Notes: a model not told the origin generated them from the letters alone. 64,000 nucleotides of DNA from RUG11237 sp050874665 (GCA_050874665.1 JBNMLC010000003.1:62001-126000); one strand, 5' to 3'; shown: positions 51,412-61,301, counted from the stretch's first letter. Translations and numbers: made by a program.

Positions 51412-52087
51412 ACGGCATTTCTGCCACAAACACATACATCAGAATAAAATGGCATACACTTCCGCCCATCACAAATAAATGAAATATTTCATGCGAGCCA
51501 AAATTCTTATGCTTGGAATTGAAAATCGGCAGCTTTAACGCATAAATCACACCACCTACCGTATAAATAATACCACCTGCTAAAAGCCACGCAAATGCGG
51601 CAGGAGACAATGCATTAATAATTTGTGTAAATCCAATGACACAAGTCCAGCCCATCGCAATATAAAGAATGGAAGAAAACCACTTTGGACAGGTAATCCA
51701 GAAAATCTTAATCAAAATCCCTAAAATAGCGATTCCCCATACAATACTTAACATGATGATTCCTAATTTTCCTTGAAGAACAATCAGACACACCGGCGTA
51801 TAACTTCCCGCAATCATAACTGAAATCATAGAATGATCTATTTTACGGAGTATTCGATTTACTCTTTCAGACACATCAAATGAATGATATATGGTAGAAG
51901 CCGCATATAATAAAATCATACTGACAATAAAAATGGCAAGCGATACCAAATGTACTTTATCCGGTCTATTTGCTGCTTTAATCAATAACGGGACTGCTGC
52001 AAATATCGCCATCATCATTCCTATCAGATGCGTTATTGCACTTCCCGGATCCTTCATTTTCTTTACATTTCGTTTCATTGCACTCAT
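51404..52087 (-). CDS. Hemolysin III / PAQR family membrane protein
   Basis: 227 residues from the ATG at 52085-52087 behind GGGGA; a longer frame to 52192 lacks a site. Seven hydrophobic segments. The zinc-type family motifs are seen: SxxYH as ASTIYHSF, D as RKIDHSMI, and HxxxH as HEIFHLFV. Bacterial members are called hemolysin III or YqfA; the family shares a fold with PAQR hydrolases and may act on membrane lipids. No direct hemolysin evidence can be drawn from sequence. Confidence 0.93.
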   Translation of the reverse strand: MSAMKRNVKKMKDPGSAITHLIGMMMAIFAAVPLLIKAANRPDKVHLVSLAIFIVSMILLYAASTIYHSFDVSERVNRILRKIDHSMISVMIAGSYTPVCLIVLQGKLGIIMLSIVWGIAILGILIKIFWITCPKWFSSILYIAMGWTCVIGFTQIINALSPAAFAWLLAGGIIYTVGGVIYALKLPIFNSKHKNFGSHEIFHLFVMGGSVCHFILMYVFVAEMPLF

Positions 52088-52252
52088 AATATGTTCCCCT
52101 TTCTTTCCCTTAAACTTAGAAATTAATTCGATTTGTTTTTGTATTGTTCTCTTCTTCAAATCGTTTCTAATATTTTTACATGTAGTTTTCATTACTACTT
52201 ATATTGTATTTACATACTACTACATTTATTCCAGAAATGCAAGAAAAACTTT

Positions 52253-52295
52253 AAAAATGGCAGCCTTGAATTTTTTACATTCAAAGCTGCCATTT
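52253..52295 (-). terminator. Terminator downstream of glf
   Basis: AAAATGGCAGC (52253-52263) pairs with GCTGCCATTTT (52285-52295), and CTTGAA/TTCAAA extends the stem. Located 36 bases past the glf stop on the minus strand, ending in ATTTTTAA. Confidence 0.85.
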
Positions 52296-52331
52296 TAGCA
52301 TATGATTTATATCTATTTCTTTTAAGGGCTT

Positions 52332-53441
52332 TTAGAGGTTTTCCTGTACACATTTTAATGCTTCTGCTACTACATTATGCATATCGAAATACTTATACAT
52401 TCCAAGTCTTCCACCAAAGATTACATTTGCTTCGCTGTCGGCTAATGCTTTATACTTGGCATATAATGCATTATTCTTATCATCGTTCATTGGATAATAT
52501 GGTTCGTCACCCTTTTTCCATGTCGCAGGATATTCTCTGGTAATTACTGTCTTGTCCGGATTCTGCTGCGTCAGTTCAAAATGCTTATGTTCAATAATTC
52601 TTGTATATGGTACTTCATATTCCGTATAATTTACCACTGCATTTCCCTGATAATTTTCCTCATCTAACACCTCTGTTTCAAATCGAAGGCTTCGATATTC
52701 CAATTCACCAAACTTGTAATCATAAAATTCATCAATCATACCAGTAAACACGATTTTCTCTGCAGCCGCCGTTAATTCTTCTCTTTCTGCAAAGAAGTCT
52801 GTGCTCAAACGCACTTCGATTCCCTCTAACATTTTCTCGATAATCTGGGTATAACCTCCAATCGGGATTCCCTGGTATTTATCATTAAAGTAATTGTTAT
52901 CATAAGTAAAGCGCACCGGAAGACGTTTAATAATAAATGCCGGAAGCTCTGTTGCACGCTTTCCCCACTGCTTTTCTGTATATCCTTCTACTAATTTTTC
53001 ATAAATATCTTTACCAACCAAAGAAATTGCCTGTTCCTTTAAATTCTTTGGATTTTCCACTTTTGCCTCTGCAATCTGCTTTGCAATAATTTCCTTTGCT
53101 TCCTTCGGTGTTTTGATATTCCACATCTTACTAAATGTGTTCATATTAAACGGAAGGTTATACAATTCGTCCTTATATCTTGCCACCGGTGAATTAGTAT
53201 AACGGTTAAATTCTGCAAACTGCTGAATATAATCCCACACTTCTTTGTTGCTGGTATGGAAAATATGCGCGCCATACTGATGCACCTGAATTCCTTCCAT
53301 TTCTTTTGTGTAAATATTACCTGCAACATTTGGACGTTTGTCAATCACTAGACATTTTTTCCCTTTTTTATTAGCTTCGTGTGCAAAAATTGCTCCAAAC
53401 AATCCGGCACCTACTATTAAATAATCATATTTTTTACTCAT
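52332..53441 (-). CDS. glf: UDP-galactopyranose mutase
   Basis: 369 residues. FAD-binding GxGxxG is VGAGLFGAIFAHEA at the start; KKCLVIDKRPNVAGN and the family block HIFHTSN follow, and later NYTEYEVPYTRIIEHKHF and REYPA are typical. The enzyme converts UDP-galactopyranose to UDP-galactofuranose for cell-surface polysaccharides. It is transcribed alone, so other Galf glycan genes must lie elsewhere. Confidence 0.96.
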   Translation of the reverse strand: MSKKYDYLIVGAGLFGAIFAHEANKKGKKCLVIDKRPNVAGNIYTKEMEGIQVHQYGAHIFHTSNKEVWDYIQQFAEFNRYTNSPVARYKDELYNLPFNMNTFSKMWNIKTPKEAKEIIAKQIAEAKVENPKNLKEQAISLVGKDIYEKLVEGYTEKQWGKRATELPAFIIKRLPVRFTYDNNYFNDKYQGIPIGGYTQIIEKMLEGIEVRLSTDFFAEREELTAAAEKIVFTGMIDEFYDYKFGELEYRSLRFETEVLDEENYQGNAVVNYTEYEVPYTRIIEHKHFELTQQNPDKTVITREYPATWKKGDEPYYPMNDDKNNALYAKYKALADSEANVIFGGRLGMYKYFDMHNVVAEALKCVQENL

Positions 53442-53488
53442 AATTTTCCTTTTCCTATCTGTTTTTCTGCGAAATAATAACCTTAATA

Positions 53489-53517
53489 AGCATAGAACAT
53501 TTCTATTTATTTGTCAA
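53489..53517 (-). promoter_or_regulatory. Promoter of glf
   Basis: Minus strand: TTGACA (53512-53517), 17 bases, TATGCT (53489-53494). Confidence 0.65.
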
Positions 53518-53563
53518 AGTTTTTGTGCTATGATTTTTTATATTTTTTTTATAAATATATATC

Positions 53564-53592
53564 TTGCAAATCCTAACTATATTTGTTATCAT
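53564..53592 (+). promoter_or_regulatory. Promoter of the DEAD-box helicase gene
   Basis: TTGCAA (53564-53569), 17 bases, TATCAT (53587-53592). A small hairpin TGCGG-TTTTT-CCGCA near 53650 lies in the roughly 85-nt leader. Confidence 0.55.
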
Positions 53593-53685
53593 AGTGGAAT
53601 ATTGGGGTAAGCTATTCTGTTGAGGCAGAATGCACCCCCTATTTTTTTTGCGGTTTTTCCGCACCACTCTAGAAAGGAGTATTCA

Positions 53686-55263
53686 ATGGAAACAGTTAGA
53701 TTTGACGAACTAGATTTAGAACCAAAAATTCTTCGAGGCGTAACGGAAATGGGCTTCGAAGAAGCAACACCGATACAAACCAAAGCCATTCCATTAATTA
53801 TGAAAGGCGGAGATGTGCTCGGGCAGGCACAGACTGGTACCGGAAAAACAGCCGCCTTTGGAATACCGTTGCTTCAAAAAATTGATATTTCCAACAAACA
53901 TCTACAAGCAATCGTACTCTGCCCTACAAGAGAGCTTGCCATTCAGGTTGCAGATGAATTCCGCAATCTTTCTAAATTTATGCATGGATTGAAAATTCTT
54001 CCGGTGTACGGAGGACAGGATATTGTAAAACAAATCCGTTCCCTAAAAAGCGGTGTCCAGGTAGTCATCGGAACACCCGGACGTGTTATGGACCATATGG
54101 AACGAAAAACAGTAAAATTCAATTCTGTTCATACCGTAGTTATGGACGAAGCTGACGAAATGCTAAATATGGGATTTCGTGAAGATATGGAAACTATTCT
54201 TTCCAAAGTTCCCAACGAGCGACAGACTATTTTATTTTCTGCCACCATGCCAAAACCGATTTTAGAAATCACAAAAAAATTCCAGAAAAATGCAGAAATC
54301 GTTAAGGTCGTAAAAAAGGAGCTGACCGTCCCAAATATTGATCAGTTTTATTATGAGGTACGTCCAAGAAAAAAAGAAGAAGTCCTCTGTCGCCTGTTAG
54401 ATATTTACGCTCCAAAGCTTTCTTTAGTATTCTGCAATACCAAACGTCAAGTAGACGAACTCGTATCAGCCCTACAGGGACGTGGTTACTTTGCCGAAGG
54501 TCTGCATGGTGATTTAAAACAGTCCCAGCGTGACCGTGTCATGAACAGTTTTCGAAACGGACGAACTGAAATCTTAGTAGCTACTGATGTTGCTGCCAGA
54601 GGAATTGATGTAGACGATGTAGAAGCTGTCTTTAACTATGATTTGCCACAGGATGAAGAATACTATGTACATCGTATCGGACGTACCGGACGTGCCGGCA
54701 GATGTGGCGTTGCCTTCAACTTTATCTGGGGTAAAGAAGTTTACAAGTTAAAGGATATTCAACGTTACTGTAAGACGAAAATCAAAGCCCAGCCAATCCC
54801 ATCCTTAGATGATGTAAAGAGTACCAAAACAGAAAAAATCCTAAAACGTTTAAGCGATGTGATTGCCAACGAAGATTTGACTTCTATGGTAAATATTATC
54901 GAAGAACACATTAACAATGAGGATTACAGCAGTCTAGAACTTGCTGCTGCTTTCTTAAAAACTGCTCTCGGAAGTGATGCCGATGAACCAACCATTGATT
55001 TTGGAGATACCGGTGCAGAAGACGGCATGGTACGCCTGTTTATTAATATCGGTAAAAAGCAAAATGTCCGTCCAAGTGATATTTTAGGTGCCATTGCAGG
55101 CGAAAGTGGAATGCCTGGAAAATTAGTGGGAACTATCGATATTTTTGACAAGTACACCTTTGTCGAAGTTCCAAAAGAATTTGCCTCCGAAGTCTTAAAT
55201 GCGATGGAACACGTAAAAATCAAAGGAAAAGAAATTAATATCGAACCGGCAAACAGGAAATAA
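53686..55263 (+). CDS. DEAD-box RNA helicase (DbpA/CshA-like)
   Basis: 525 residues from the ATG at 53686 with AAAGGAG ahead; the 22 codons upstream are not used. Q motif GFEEATPIQTKAIP, Walker A AQTGTGKTAAFG, VMDEADEM, SAT in FSATMP and HRIGRTGRAG are intact. The C-terminal 75 residues (VRLFINIGKKQNVRPSDILG, then a VEVP strand) are a DbpA-type RNA-binding domain, which suggests binding to 23S rRNA and a role in ribosome assembly; a cold-adaptation role is also possible. Confidence 0.94.
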   Translation: METVRFDELDLEPKILRGVTEMGFEEATPIQTKAIPLIMKGGDVLGQAQTGTGKTAAFGIPLLQKIDISNKHLQAIVLCPTRELAIQVADEFRNLSKFMHGLKILPVYGGQDIVKQIRSLKSGVQVVIGTPGRVMDHMERKTVKFNSVHTVVMDEADEMLNMGFREDMETILSKVPNERQTILFSATMPKPILEITKKFQKNAEIVKVVKKELTVPNIDQFYYEVRPRKKEEVLCRLLDIYAPKLSLVFCNTKRQVDELVSALQGRGYFAEGLHGDLKQSQRDRVMNSFRNGRTEILVATDVAARGIDVDDVEAVFNYDLPQDEEYYVHRIGRTGRAGRCGVAFNFIWGKEVYKLKDIQRYCKTKIKAQPIPSLDDVKSTKTEKILKRLSDVIANEDLTSMVNIIEEHINNEDYSSLELAAAFLKTALGSDADEPTIDFGDTGAEDGMVRLFINIGKKQNVRPSDILGAIAGESGMPGKLVGTIDIFDKYTFVEVPKEFASEVLNAMEHVKIKGKEINIEPANRK

Positions 55264-55278
55264 AAATTTTCCTTATGG

Positions 55279-55341
55279 AAAAGCACCAATTCGCCCTATT
55301 TCACATAGAATGTAATAAATGGGCTAAGAGGTGCTTTTTTT
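55279..55341 (+). terminator. Terminator of the helicase gene, overlapping the sigK ribosome binding site
   Basis: AAAAGCACC (55279-55287) pairs with GGTGCTTTT (55330-55338) and GCCC-ATTT with AAATGGGC inside; T7 follows. The closing arm contains AGAGGTG, the ribosome binding site of sigK, and the T-run runs to its TTG start. Confidence 0.8.
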
Positions 55342-55957
55342 GAAGACTTTTCCAAAACCATTGTCCGCTTCCGAAGAAGCTTACTATCTCAACCTCTACC
55401 AAGAAGGCAGCCTTGAAGCAAAAAATATACTGATTGAGCGAAATTTGCGTCTGGTAGCACATATCGTGAAAAAATATCCTTTTTCTCCAGAAGATAATGA
55501 AGATTTAATTTCCATCGGTACTATCGGTCTGATTAAGGCGATTTCCTCCTTTAATACCGAAAAAAACTGTCGTCTTGCTACTTACGCAGCAAGATGTATC
55601 GACAATGAGCTTCTAATGTTTTTCCGCAACCGCAAAAAGCATACCAAAAATGTTTCCCTCTATGAGCCCATTGGCACTGATAAAGAGGGAAACGAAATAA
55701 ACATAATGGAGATATTTGTTTCCGATGAAGCAGATATATTTGACAAAGTTATTTTAAACGAAGATACGAAAAAGCTTTATCATGTTCTTCCCCAAGTACT
55801 AAGCAAACGGGAACAATATGTAATTTCCATGCGCTATGGATTATATAATAACAAAATCCGAACCCAGCAGGAAATTGCGGATGACCTCGGAATCTCCCGC
55901 TCCTATGTTTCCAGAATCGAAAAAAATGCCCTCAAAAAGCTTCGAGGGGAGTTTTAA
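55340..55957 (+). CDS. sigK: Sporulation sigma factor SigK
   Basis: 205 residues from a TTG at 55340, six bases after AAGAGGTG; a GTG at 55331 has no site. Region 2 (ARN/EAKNILIERNLRLVAHIVKKY) and region 4 (TQQEIADDLGISRSYVSRIEK) are present, with SLYEPIGTDKEGNEINIM between, the hallmark of the SigE/SigK group. The short N-terminus MKTFPKPLSASEEAYYL fits SigK, which drives late mother-cell genes. It appears without a long pro-sequence, as in many clostridia, and is not split by a skin element. It ends four bases into hemW (convergent). Confidence 0.93.
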   Translation: MKTFPKPLSASEEAYYLNLYQEGSLEAKNILIERNLRLVAHIVKKYPFSPEDNEDLISIGTIGLIKAISSFNTEKNCRLATYAARCIDNELLMFFRNRKKHTKNVSLYEPIGTDKEGNEINIMEIFVSDEADIFDKVILNEDTKKLYHVLPQVLSKREQYVISMRYGLYNNKIRTQQEIADDLGISRSYVSRIEKNALKKLRGEF

Positions 55958-57132
55958 AAAAACTCCCCCATTACATAATTACTTACATCAATTCCCTGTT
56001 TGGATAAATGTACTCTATCTCCTGCATTTTCTAACAATCCCTGTCTTACCAGTTTTTCATGCACCTTTCCATATACCTGCATATATTCTTTTCCAAAATT
56101 TTCATAAAATTCCCTTTTCGAGATTCCCTGCATTTTTCGAAGTCCCAAAAACATAAATTCTTCCATAGCCTCCGTCTGCTGAATCTTTTCTTTCTCGCTT
56201 TGCAGCATTTGGGTATCCTCTGTAATATTCGCCTTTAAATAGGTTTCCATATTTTTCATGTTACTAAAACGTGTTTCACCTACAAAGGAAGCCGCTCCCA
56301 GTCCTACTCCTAAATATTCCTTCCGCTCCCAGTATTTCAGATTGTGTTTACATTCTCTCCCGGGCTTGGCATAATTAGAAATCTCATAATGCACATAACC
56401 ATGTTTTTCCAAAAATTCACTAATCCATTGATACATTTCCCGCTCTAACTCTTCTGTCGGCAACGTATCTGACAACCGTTCTTCTCCTGCCTGTCTGCGC
56501 TTTTCCTGCTCCTCATACATCTGATAAAATAAAGTACCCTCTTCAATAATCAGACCATAACAGGATATATGTTCCGGCGCAAGCTTCACCGCCGCTTCTA
56601 TATTCTTCCGCACATCTTCTAAGGTCTGGTTCGGCAATGCCGACATAAGGTCAATATTTATATTTTCAAAGCCTGTTTTCCTTGCTGCATCGTAGTTTTC
56701 ATAAAATTGCTGCACGGTATGAATTCTTCCTAACAACTGCAGCTCTTTCTCCTGTAAAGACTGTACCCCAAAGCTTACACGATTTATTCCCACATTGCGA
56801 TATACACTAAATTTATTAGAATCCACCGTTCCCGGATTCATCTCCATAGTAATTTCTGCTTCTTTTTCTATCGAAAAGTTTGTTTGCAGTGCTTCCATAA
56901 TTTGTGCAATCTGTCTTTCCTCTAAAACAGAAGGCGTTCCGCCTCCTAAAAAAACTGTATCCACAGAAAAATTCCGAAAGGAAGCGGAACGCACTTCTAA
57001 TTCTTTTGTTAATTGATTCACATACTGTTCTCTTACCTGTGGTGTTGCAGGAAAGGATAGGAAATCACAATAACTGCATTTTTTTATACAGAAAGGAATA
57101 TGAATATATAATCCAAGTTTTCTATTTATCAT
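55954..57132 (-). CDS. hemW: Radical SAM heme chaperone HemW
   Basis: 392 residues. Radical-SAM cluster CIKKCSYC (C15, C19, C22) followed by DF, FLGGGTPS and later DLMSALPNQT are HemW/HemN blocks. HemW lacks the extra residues of coproporphyrinogen oxidase and is a heme trafficking protein. The gene overlaps lepA by 11 bases, the usual order in Firmicutes. Its 3' end overlaps the end of sigK. Confidence 0.95.
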   Translation of the reverse strand: MINRKLGLYIHIPFCIKKCSYCDFLSFPATPQVREQYVNQLTKELEVRSASFRNFSVDTVFLGGGTPSVLEERQIAQIMEALQTNFSIEKEAEITMEMNPGTVDSNKFSVYRNVGINRVSFGVQSLQEKELQLLGRIHTVQQFYENYDAARKTGFENINIDLMSALPNQTLEDVRKNIEAAVKLAPEHISCYGLIIEEGTLFYQMYEEQEKRRQAGEERLSDTLPTEELEREMYQWISEFLEKHGYVHYEISNYAKPGRECKHNLKYWERKEYLGVGLGAASFVGETRFSNMKNMETYLKANITEDTQMLQSEKEKIQQTEAMEEFMFLGLRKMQGISKREFYENFGKEYMQVYGKVHEKLVRQGLLENAGDRVHLSKQGIDVSNYVMGEFF

Positions 57133-58936
57133 CTAATTTCAACACACTCATGAATGCCTGCTGCGGAATCTCTACATTTCCGACCTGACGCATTCTCTTT
57201 TTTCCTTCCTTTTGTTTTTCTAACAGCTTTTTCTTACGTGAAATATCACCACCATAACATTTTGCAAGTACATCTTTGCGCATCGCTTTTACGGTTTCTC
57301 TGGCAATTACTTTATTTCCCACGGCTGCCTGAATTGGAATTTCAAATAAATGTCTTGGAATTTCTTCTTTTAATTTTTCACACATTTTTCTGCCCCGCTC
57401 ATAGGCTGTACTTTCATGAACAATAAAGGAAAGTGCATCCACCTCTTCCTTGTTAATCAATATATCTAATTTAACAAGAGAAGACTGTACATACCCCTTC
57501 ATTTCATAGTCAAAAGAAGCATATCCCTTAGAACGTGATTTTAATGCATCAAAGAAATCATAAATAATTTCATTAAGCGGAAGCTCATACTTAATCAACG
57601 CTCTCGTTTCTTCAATGTATTCCATGCTAATATAGATACCACGGCGTTCCTGACACAAATCCATAATCTGACCAATAAAATCTTTGGTTACCATAATTTC
57701 TGCAGTCACAAACGGTTCTTCCATATACTCAATTTCTGACGGATCCGGTAAGTTAGACGGGTTGGTCAGTTCGATTACCTCTCCATTCGTTTTATGCACT
57801 TTATAAATAACTCCCGGTGCTGTAGTGACTAAATCTAAATTATATTCTCTTTCTAAACGCTCCTGAATAATTTCTAAATGCAATAAACCTAAGAATCCAC
57901 ATCGGAATCCAAAGCCTAAAGCAATTGAGGTCTCCGCTTCAAATTGCAAAGAAGCATCGTTTAACTGCAGCTTCTCCAATGCATCTCTCAAATCCGGATA
58001 TTTTGCTCCATCTGCCGGATACAAACCACAATATACCATCGGATTTACCTTTTTATAACCCGGAAGTGGTTTTGTGCATGGACGATTTTTGTCTGTGACG
58101 GTATCACCCACTCTGGTATCCGTTACATTTTTAATGCTGGCAGTAAAATATCCTACCATTCCCGCACTCAATTCATCGCATGGAATAAACTGACCCGCAC
58201 CAAAATACCCTACTTCCACCACCTCTGCTGTAGCTCCTGTAGCCATCATAAGTGCTGTCGTTCCCTTTTTTATGGTTCCTTCTTTTATCCTGCAAAATAC
58301 AATAACACCGCGATATGCGTCATACAGGGAATCAAAAATCAAAGCCTGCAAAGGTCCCTCCGGGTCACCCTGTGGTGCCGGAATCTTACTTACAATCTGC
58401 TCTAAGACCTGATCAATGTTAATCCCTGCCTTAGCAGAAATCTGTGGTGCATCTTGTGCTTCGATTCCAATGACATCTTCAATTTCATCAATCACACGCT
58501 GTGGTTCTGCACTTGGCAAATCAATTTTATTAATTACCGGGAAAACCTCTAAATCGTGGTCTAATGCCAAATACACATTTGCCAATGTCTGTGCCTCAAT
58601 TCCCTGCGCTGCATCTACCACAAGAATTGCACCATCACAGGCAGCCAGACTTCTAGACACCTCATAATTAAAATCTACGTGTCCCGGTGTATCAATCAGA
58701 TTAAAGATATATTCTTCTCCATTCTCTGCCTTATAAACAGTGCGCACAGTCTGGGCTTTAATCGTAATTCCACGTTCCCTCTCTAAGTCCATATTATCTA
58801 ACACCTGTGCCTGCATTTCCCTGCTGGTTAATAATCCGGTTCTCTCAATAATTCTATCTGCCAATGTGGATTTTCCATGATCGATATGTGCCACAATACA
58901 AAAATTTCTAATTTTACTCTGGTCAATATGTGCCAT
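57122..58936 (-). CDS. lepA: Elongation factor 4 (ribosome back-translocase LepA)
   Basis: 604 residues from the ATG at 58934-58936 behind AGGAGG. GTPase motif AHIDHGKSTLADR, NKIDLPSAEP, the EF-G-like domains and the LepA C-terminal domain (VLAKCYGGDISRKKKLLEKQKEGKKRM, in part) are complete. It acts on stalled ribosomes. Flanked by spoIIP and hemW. Confidence 0.97.
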   Translation of the reverse strand: MAHIDQSKIRNFCIVAHIDHGKSTLADRIIERTGLLTSREMQAQVLDNMDLERERGITIKAQTVRTVYKAENGEEYIFNLIDTPGHVDFNYEVSRSLAACDGAILVVDAAQGIEAQTLANVYLALDHDLEVFPVINKIDLPSAEPQRVIDEIEDVIGIEAQDAPQISAKAGINIDQVLEQIVSKIPAPQGDPEGPLQALIFDSLYDAYRGVIVFCRIKEGTIKKGTTALMMATGATAEVVEVGYFGAGQFIPCDELSAGMVGYFTASIKNVTDTRVGDTVTDKNRPCTKPLPGYKKVNPMVYCGLYPADGAKYPDLRDALEKLQLNDASLQFEAETSIALGFGFRCGFLGLLHLEIIQERLEREYNLDLVTTAPGVIYKVHKTNGEVIELTNPSNLPDPSEIEYMEEPFVTAEIMVTKDFIGQIMDLCQERRGIYISMEYIEETRALIKYELPLNEIIYDFFDALKSRSKGYASFDYEMKGYVQSSLVKLDILINKEEVDALSFIVHESTAYERGRKMCEKLKEEIPRHLFEIPIQAAVGNKVIARETVKAMRKDVLAKCYGGDISRKKKLLEKQKEGKKRMRQVGNVEIPQQAFMSVLKLDDK

Positions 58937-59025
58937 AACTTTCCTCCTGTAAAACATTTCACTTATGCTTTAGTATAACATAAGTAAAAACTTTCGTGAA
59001 GTAGTACACTTTAACTTTTTCTCTT

Positions 59026-60279
59026 CTACTCGCCTTTTAAAATCATTGAAAGCATATGTGCTAACGGCTCCATTGCATTTTTTTCCTCCTCCAGTGTATT
59101 ATTTTGAGCGCCTGCCTCCACTAATAATGTTTTCGGCAGCAGATGAAGATTATAACGATACCCCTTTAGATAAATTCTTCTGGTCAGTCCCGGATAATAT
59201 TCTTCTGCCTTTAACTGCATTTGAAAGGCAAAGGACATATTATCCTCCCGGTACGGATTCGGTAAATAATCAATATTTCCAATTTTTCCCGTTCTGCTCA
59301 TTCCATTAAAAAACATAAATCTTGCTGTAGGTTTTCCATTCACCTCTGTCACTAAATGTGTCTGCTCATCCATAGCATCTCTGTGAAGATCCAGCAAAAC
59401 TTCTATCGATGGATTCGCAGCTAAGATTCCCTGAATCTCCTTCTCCGCCAGTGAATAAGCCTTATTCCTATCTAGTTTTCCATCAATCAGATCATATGTA
59501 GTAGTATTATGCATCACATTAAACTTATATTTTTCTCTTAATATTTGCGTCAGATATTCGCCTACACCTACAATCGTAGTACTTGCATCTCCACTCACAG
59601 AATCCGCGAAAGCTTCCTGCGAGTGGGTATGAAAAATCAAAATCTGTGGTGCACTATTATCCCCTTTCAACTTCATATCTTTTCCTAACAGCCTGTCAAC
59701 ACTTAATTCCCCCGGTTCAACATAGGTAGTGCTGTCCACCGTATAATATGTATTTCTGATATAATCTTCATTTTTTAAGAGTTCTAAATCAATCTGCTTC
59801 TTTTGCACTTCCTGGTTTGTGTGTTCTGATTCCTCCTTTGCCTCTGTTTCGTCCTCTTTTGCTGTATCCTTCTCTTCCTCGCCGCCCTCTGCCACAATGA
59901 CTATCTTTCCATTTTCATCGACAAAGTTTTCATCATTTGCCTCACCTTTTAAAATGAGCTCGTATGCTCCTTCATTTTCTACCGCAGTTTCGTATTCATA
60001 TAAATCCATACTATACTCTAATAAGGGATATTGCCCCAGTATCCATGTTTCTAATTTTGTGTACTCCTGCATCTGTCCGTCACGCAAGGAAAACATAAGA
60101 TTAGGTGACAGCGTTTCCACAATCTGCACTGTCACCTTATTTTCTATATATTTTTTCATATCTTCTATCTGAATATCAAATCCCTGTTTTATCGCTACTT
60201 GGATTACTTCAATCATAAAAACTGCCGTAAGCATGAGGATAATAATTTCTATACTTCTGTGCTGTCTTTTCTTTTCCAT
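59026..60279 (-). CDS. spoIIP: Stage II sporulation protein P
   Basis: 417 residues. One N-terminal membrane anchor (about 10-30), an acidic low-complexity linker (about 150-180), then the SpoIIP amidase/endopeptidase domain with ILIFHTHSQEAF (zinc ligands), VLLDLHRDAM and LLVEAGAQNN. It cuts peptidoglycan during engulfment with SpoIID and SpoIIM (the latter at 12899-13501). It follows gpr as in Bacillus, where gpr and spoIIP lie together. Confidence 0.94.
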   Translation of the reverse strand: MEKKRQHRSIEIIILMLTAVFMIEVIQVAIKQGFDIQIEDMKKYIENKVTVQIVETLSPNLMFSLRDGQMQEYTKLETWILGQYPLLEYSMDLYEYETAVENEGAYELILKGEANDENFVDENGKIVIVAEGGEEEKDTAKEDETEAKEESEHTNQEVQKKQIDLELLKNEDYIRNTYYTVDSTTYVEPGELSVDRLLGKDMKLKGDNSAPQILIFHTHSQEAFADSVSGDASTTIVGVGEYLTQILREKYKFNVMHNTTTYDLIDGKLDRNKAYSLAEKEIQGILAANPSIEVLLDLHRDAMDEQTHLVTEVNGKPTARFMFFNGMSRTGKIGNIDYLPNPYREDNMSFAFQMQLKAEEYYPGLTRRIYLKGYRYNLHLLPKTLLVEAGAQNNTLEEEKNAMEPLAHMLSMILKGE

Positions 60280-60344
60280 ACCAATCCCCCCGGCCCACTT
60301 TTATTGTGAAAATTTAAACTTATCTACCTCTTTATTATATGCAC

Positions 60345-61301
60345 TCAGGCTGACTGAAATACCATATTTAATGCTTCCGAAATAGTAAAGCTTAAACGTT
60401 TCATGGTTTCGTCAATATCCTTAGGTGTTACAAACATTGTATTTAATTGTGGAGATAAAAGCTCACGAAACAACTCCTGTTTTTCTGCAACATTAAAGGT
60501 ATTGAGCACATTTTCGATACTTTTTAAACTTTCTGCTTCTCCCATAGCATGCAGCATATTTTCCATAGCATCGTTTACAATCACGGCTGCATCCACTACG
60601 GTAGGAACTCCTATGGAAATCACAGGAATCCCCATAGATTCACTATTAATTGCATTTCTATGATTTCCTACACCGGAGCCCGGATTGATTCCCGTATCGG
60701 TAATCTGAATGGTTCTATTCAGCCTTTTCGTACTCCTTGCCGCCAAAGCATCTACTACCACCAGCAAATCAGGATTGGTTTCTTCAATCACACCTTTTAT
60801 AATTTCTGCCGTTTCCATTCCAGTCTGTGCCATCACTCCCGGAACAATACCGCTGACTGAATTCACCCGCTCTTTTCCCATCGCATACCTTCCATATTCT
60901 TTTACCACATGTCTTGTAATCAACAAATTTCCCACCACTAATGGTCCTAAAGAGTCCGGTGTTACTTCTCTGTTTCCAAGTCCTACAATTAACACGGATT
61001 GCTCTTTAGAAAAGTTACCCAGCAATTCTTTCATATATTTGGACAATACTTTTGATATCTCCCTGTGATAGCCTTCATCGGGAATTGCCATATTAGGTGC
61101 CTCCAAAGTGATATACGTTCCCATTGGTTTTCCCATAGCTTTTGCACCATTTTTTGTTTCAATGATTACTCTTGTAATATTAATTTCATGTTTTTTGTCA
61201 TAATCCTCCTCAATCCTTACACCTCGAATTTCAACATTATCCTCCTCAAAGCTTTCCTTTGCTTCCACTGCTAAGTCCGTTCGCACTCTAAACTCACTCA
61301 T
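60345..61301 (-). CDS. gpr: Germination protease GPR
   Basis: 318 residues from the ATG at 61299-61301 with AAGGGA nearby; the upstream extension of the frame is not used. GPR degrades small acid-soluble spore proteins at germination. SEFRVRTDLAVEA is close to the known start, where a short pro-segment is removed; the aspartate-protease-like site region LGNREVTPDSLGP and VVDALAARS are present. Divergent from rpsT. Confidence 0.95.
   Translation of the reverse strand: MSEFRVRTDLAVEAKESFEEDNVEIRGVRIEEDYDKKHEINITRVIIETKNGAKAMGKPMGTYITLEAPNMAIPDEGYHREISKVLSKYMKELLGNFSKEQSVLIVGLGNREVTPDSLGPLVVGNLLITRHVVKEYGRYAMGKERVNSVSGIVPGVMAQTGMETAEIIKGVIEETNPDLLVVVDALAARSTKRLNRTIQITDTGINPGSGVGNHRNAINSESMGIPVISIGVPTVVDAAVIVNDAMENMLHAMGEAESLKSIENVLNTFNVAEKQELFRELLSPQLNTMFVTPKDIDETMKRLSFTISEALNMVFQSA

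Noticed and set aside
52088..52250. TACATGTA and TACTACTAC motifs upstream of the hemolysin III-family gene
   Set aside because: They recall CopY/BlaI boxes but the spacing is wrong and no such regulator is near.
52133..52543. 136-residue plus-strand frame across the glf end
   Set aside because: Spans a terminator and the antisense of glf; no support.
55340..55957. Possible interruption of sigK by a skin element
   Set aside because: The sigma factor frame is complete from region 2 to region 4, with no break.
55946..55969. Inverted repeat GGGGAGTTTT / AAAACTCCCC as terminator between sigK and hemW
   Set aside because: It falls on both stop codons but has no T-run on either side, so a terminator is not supported.
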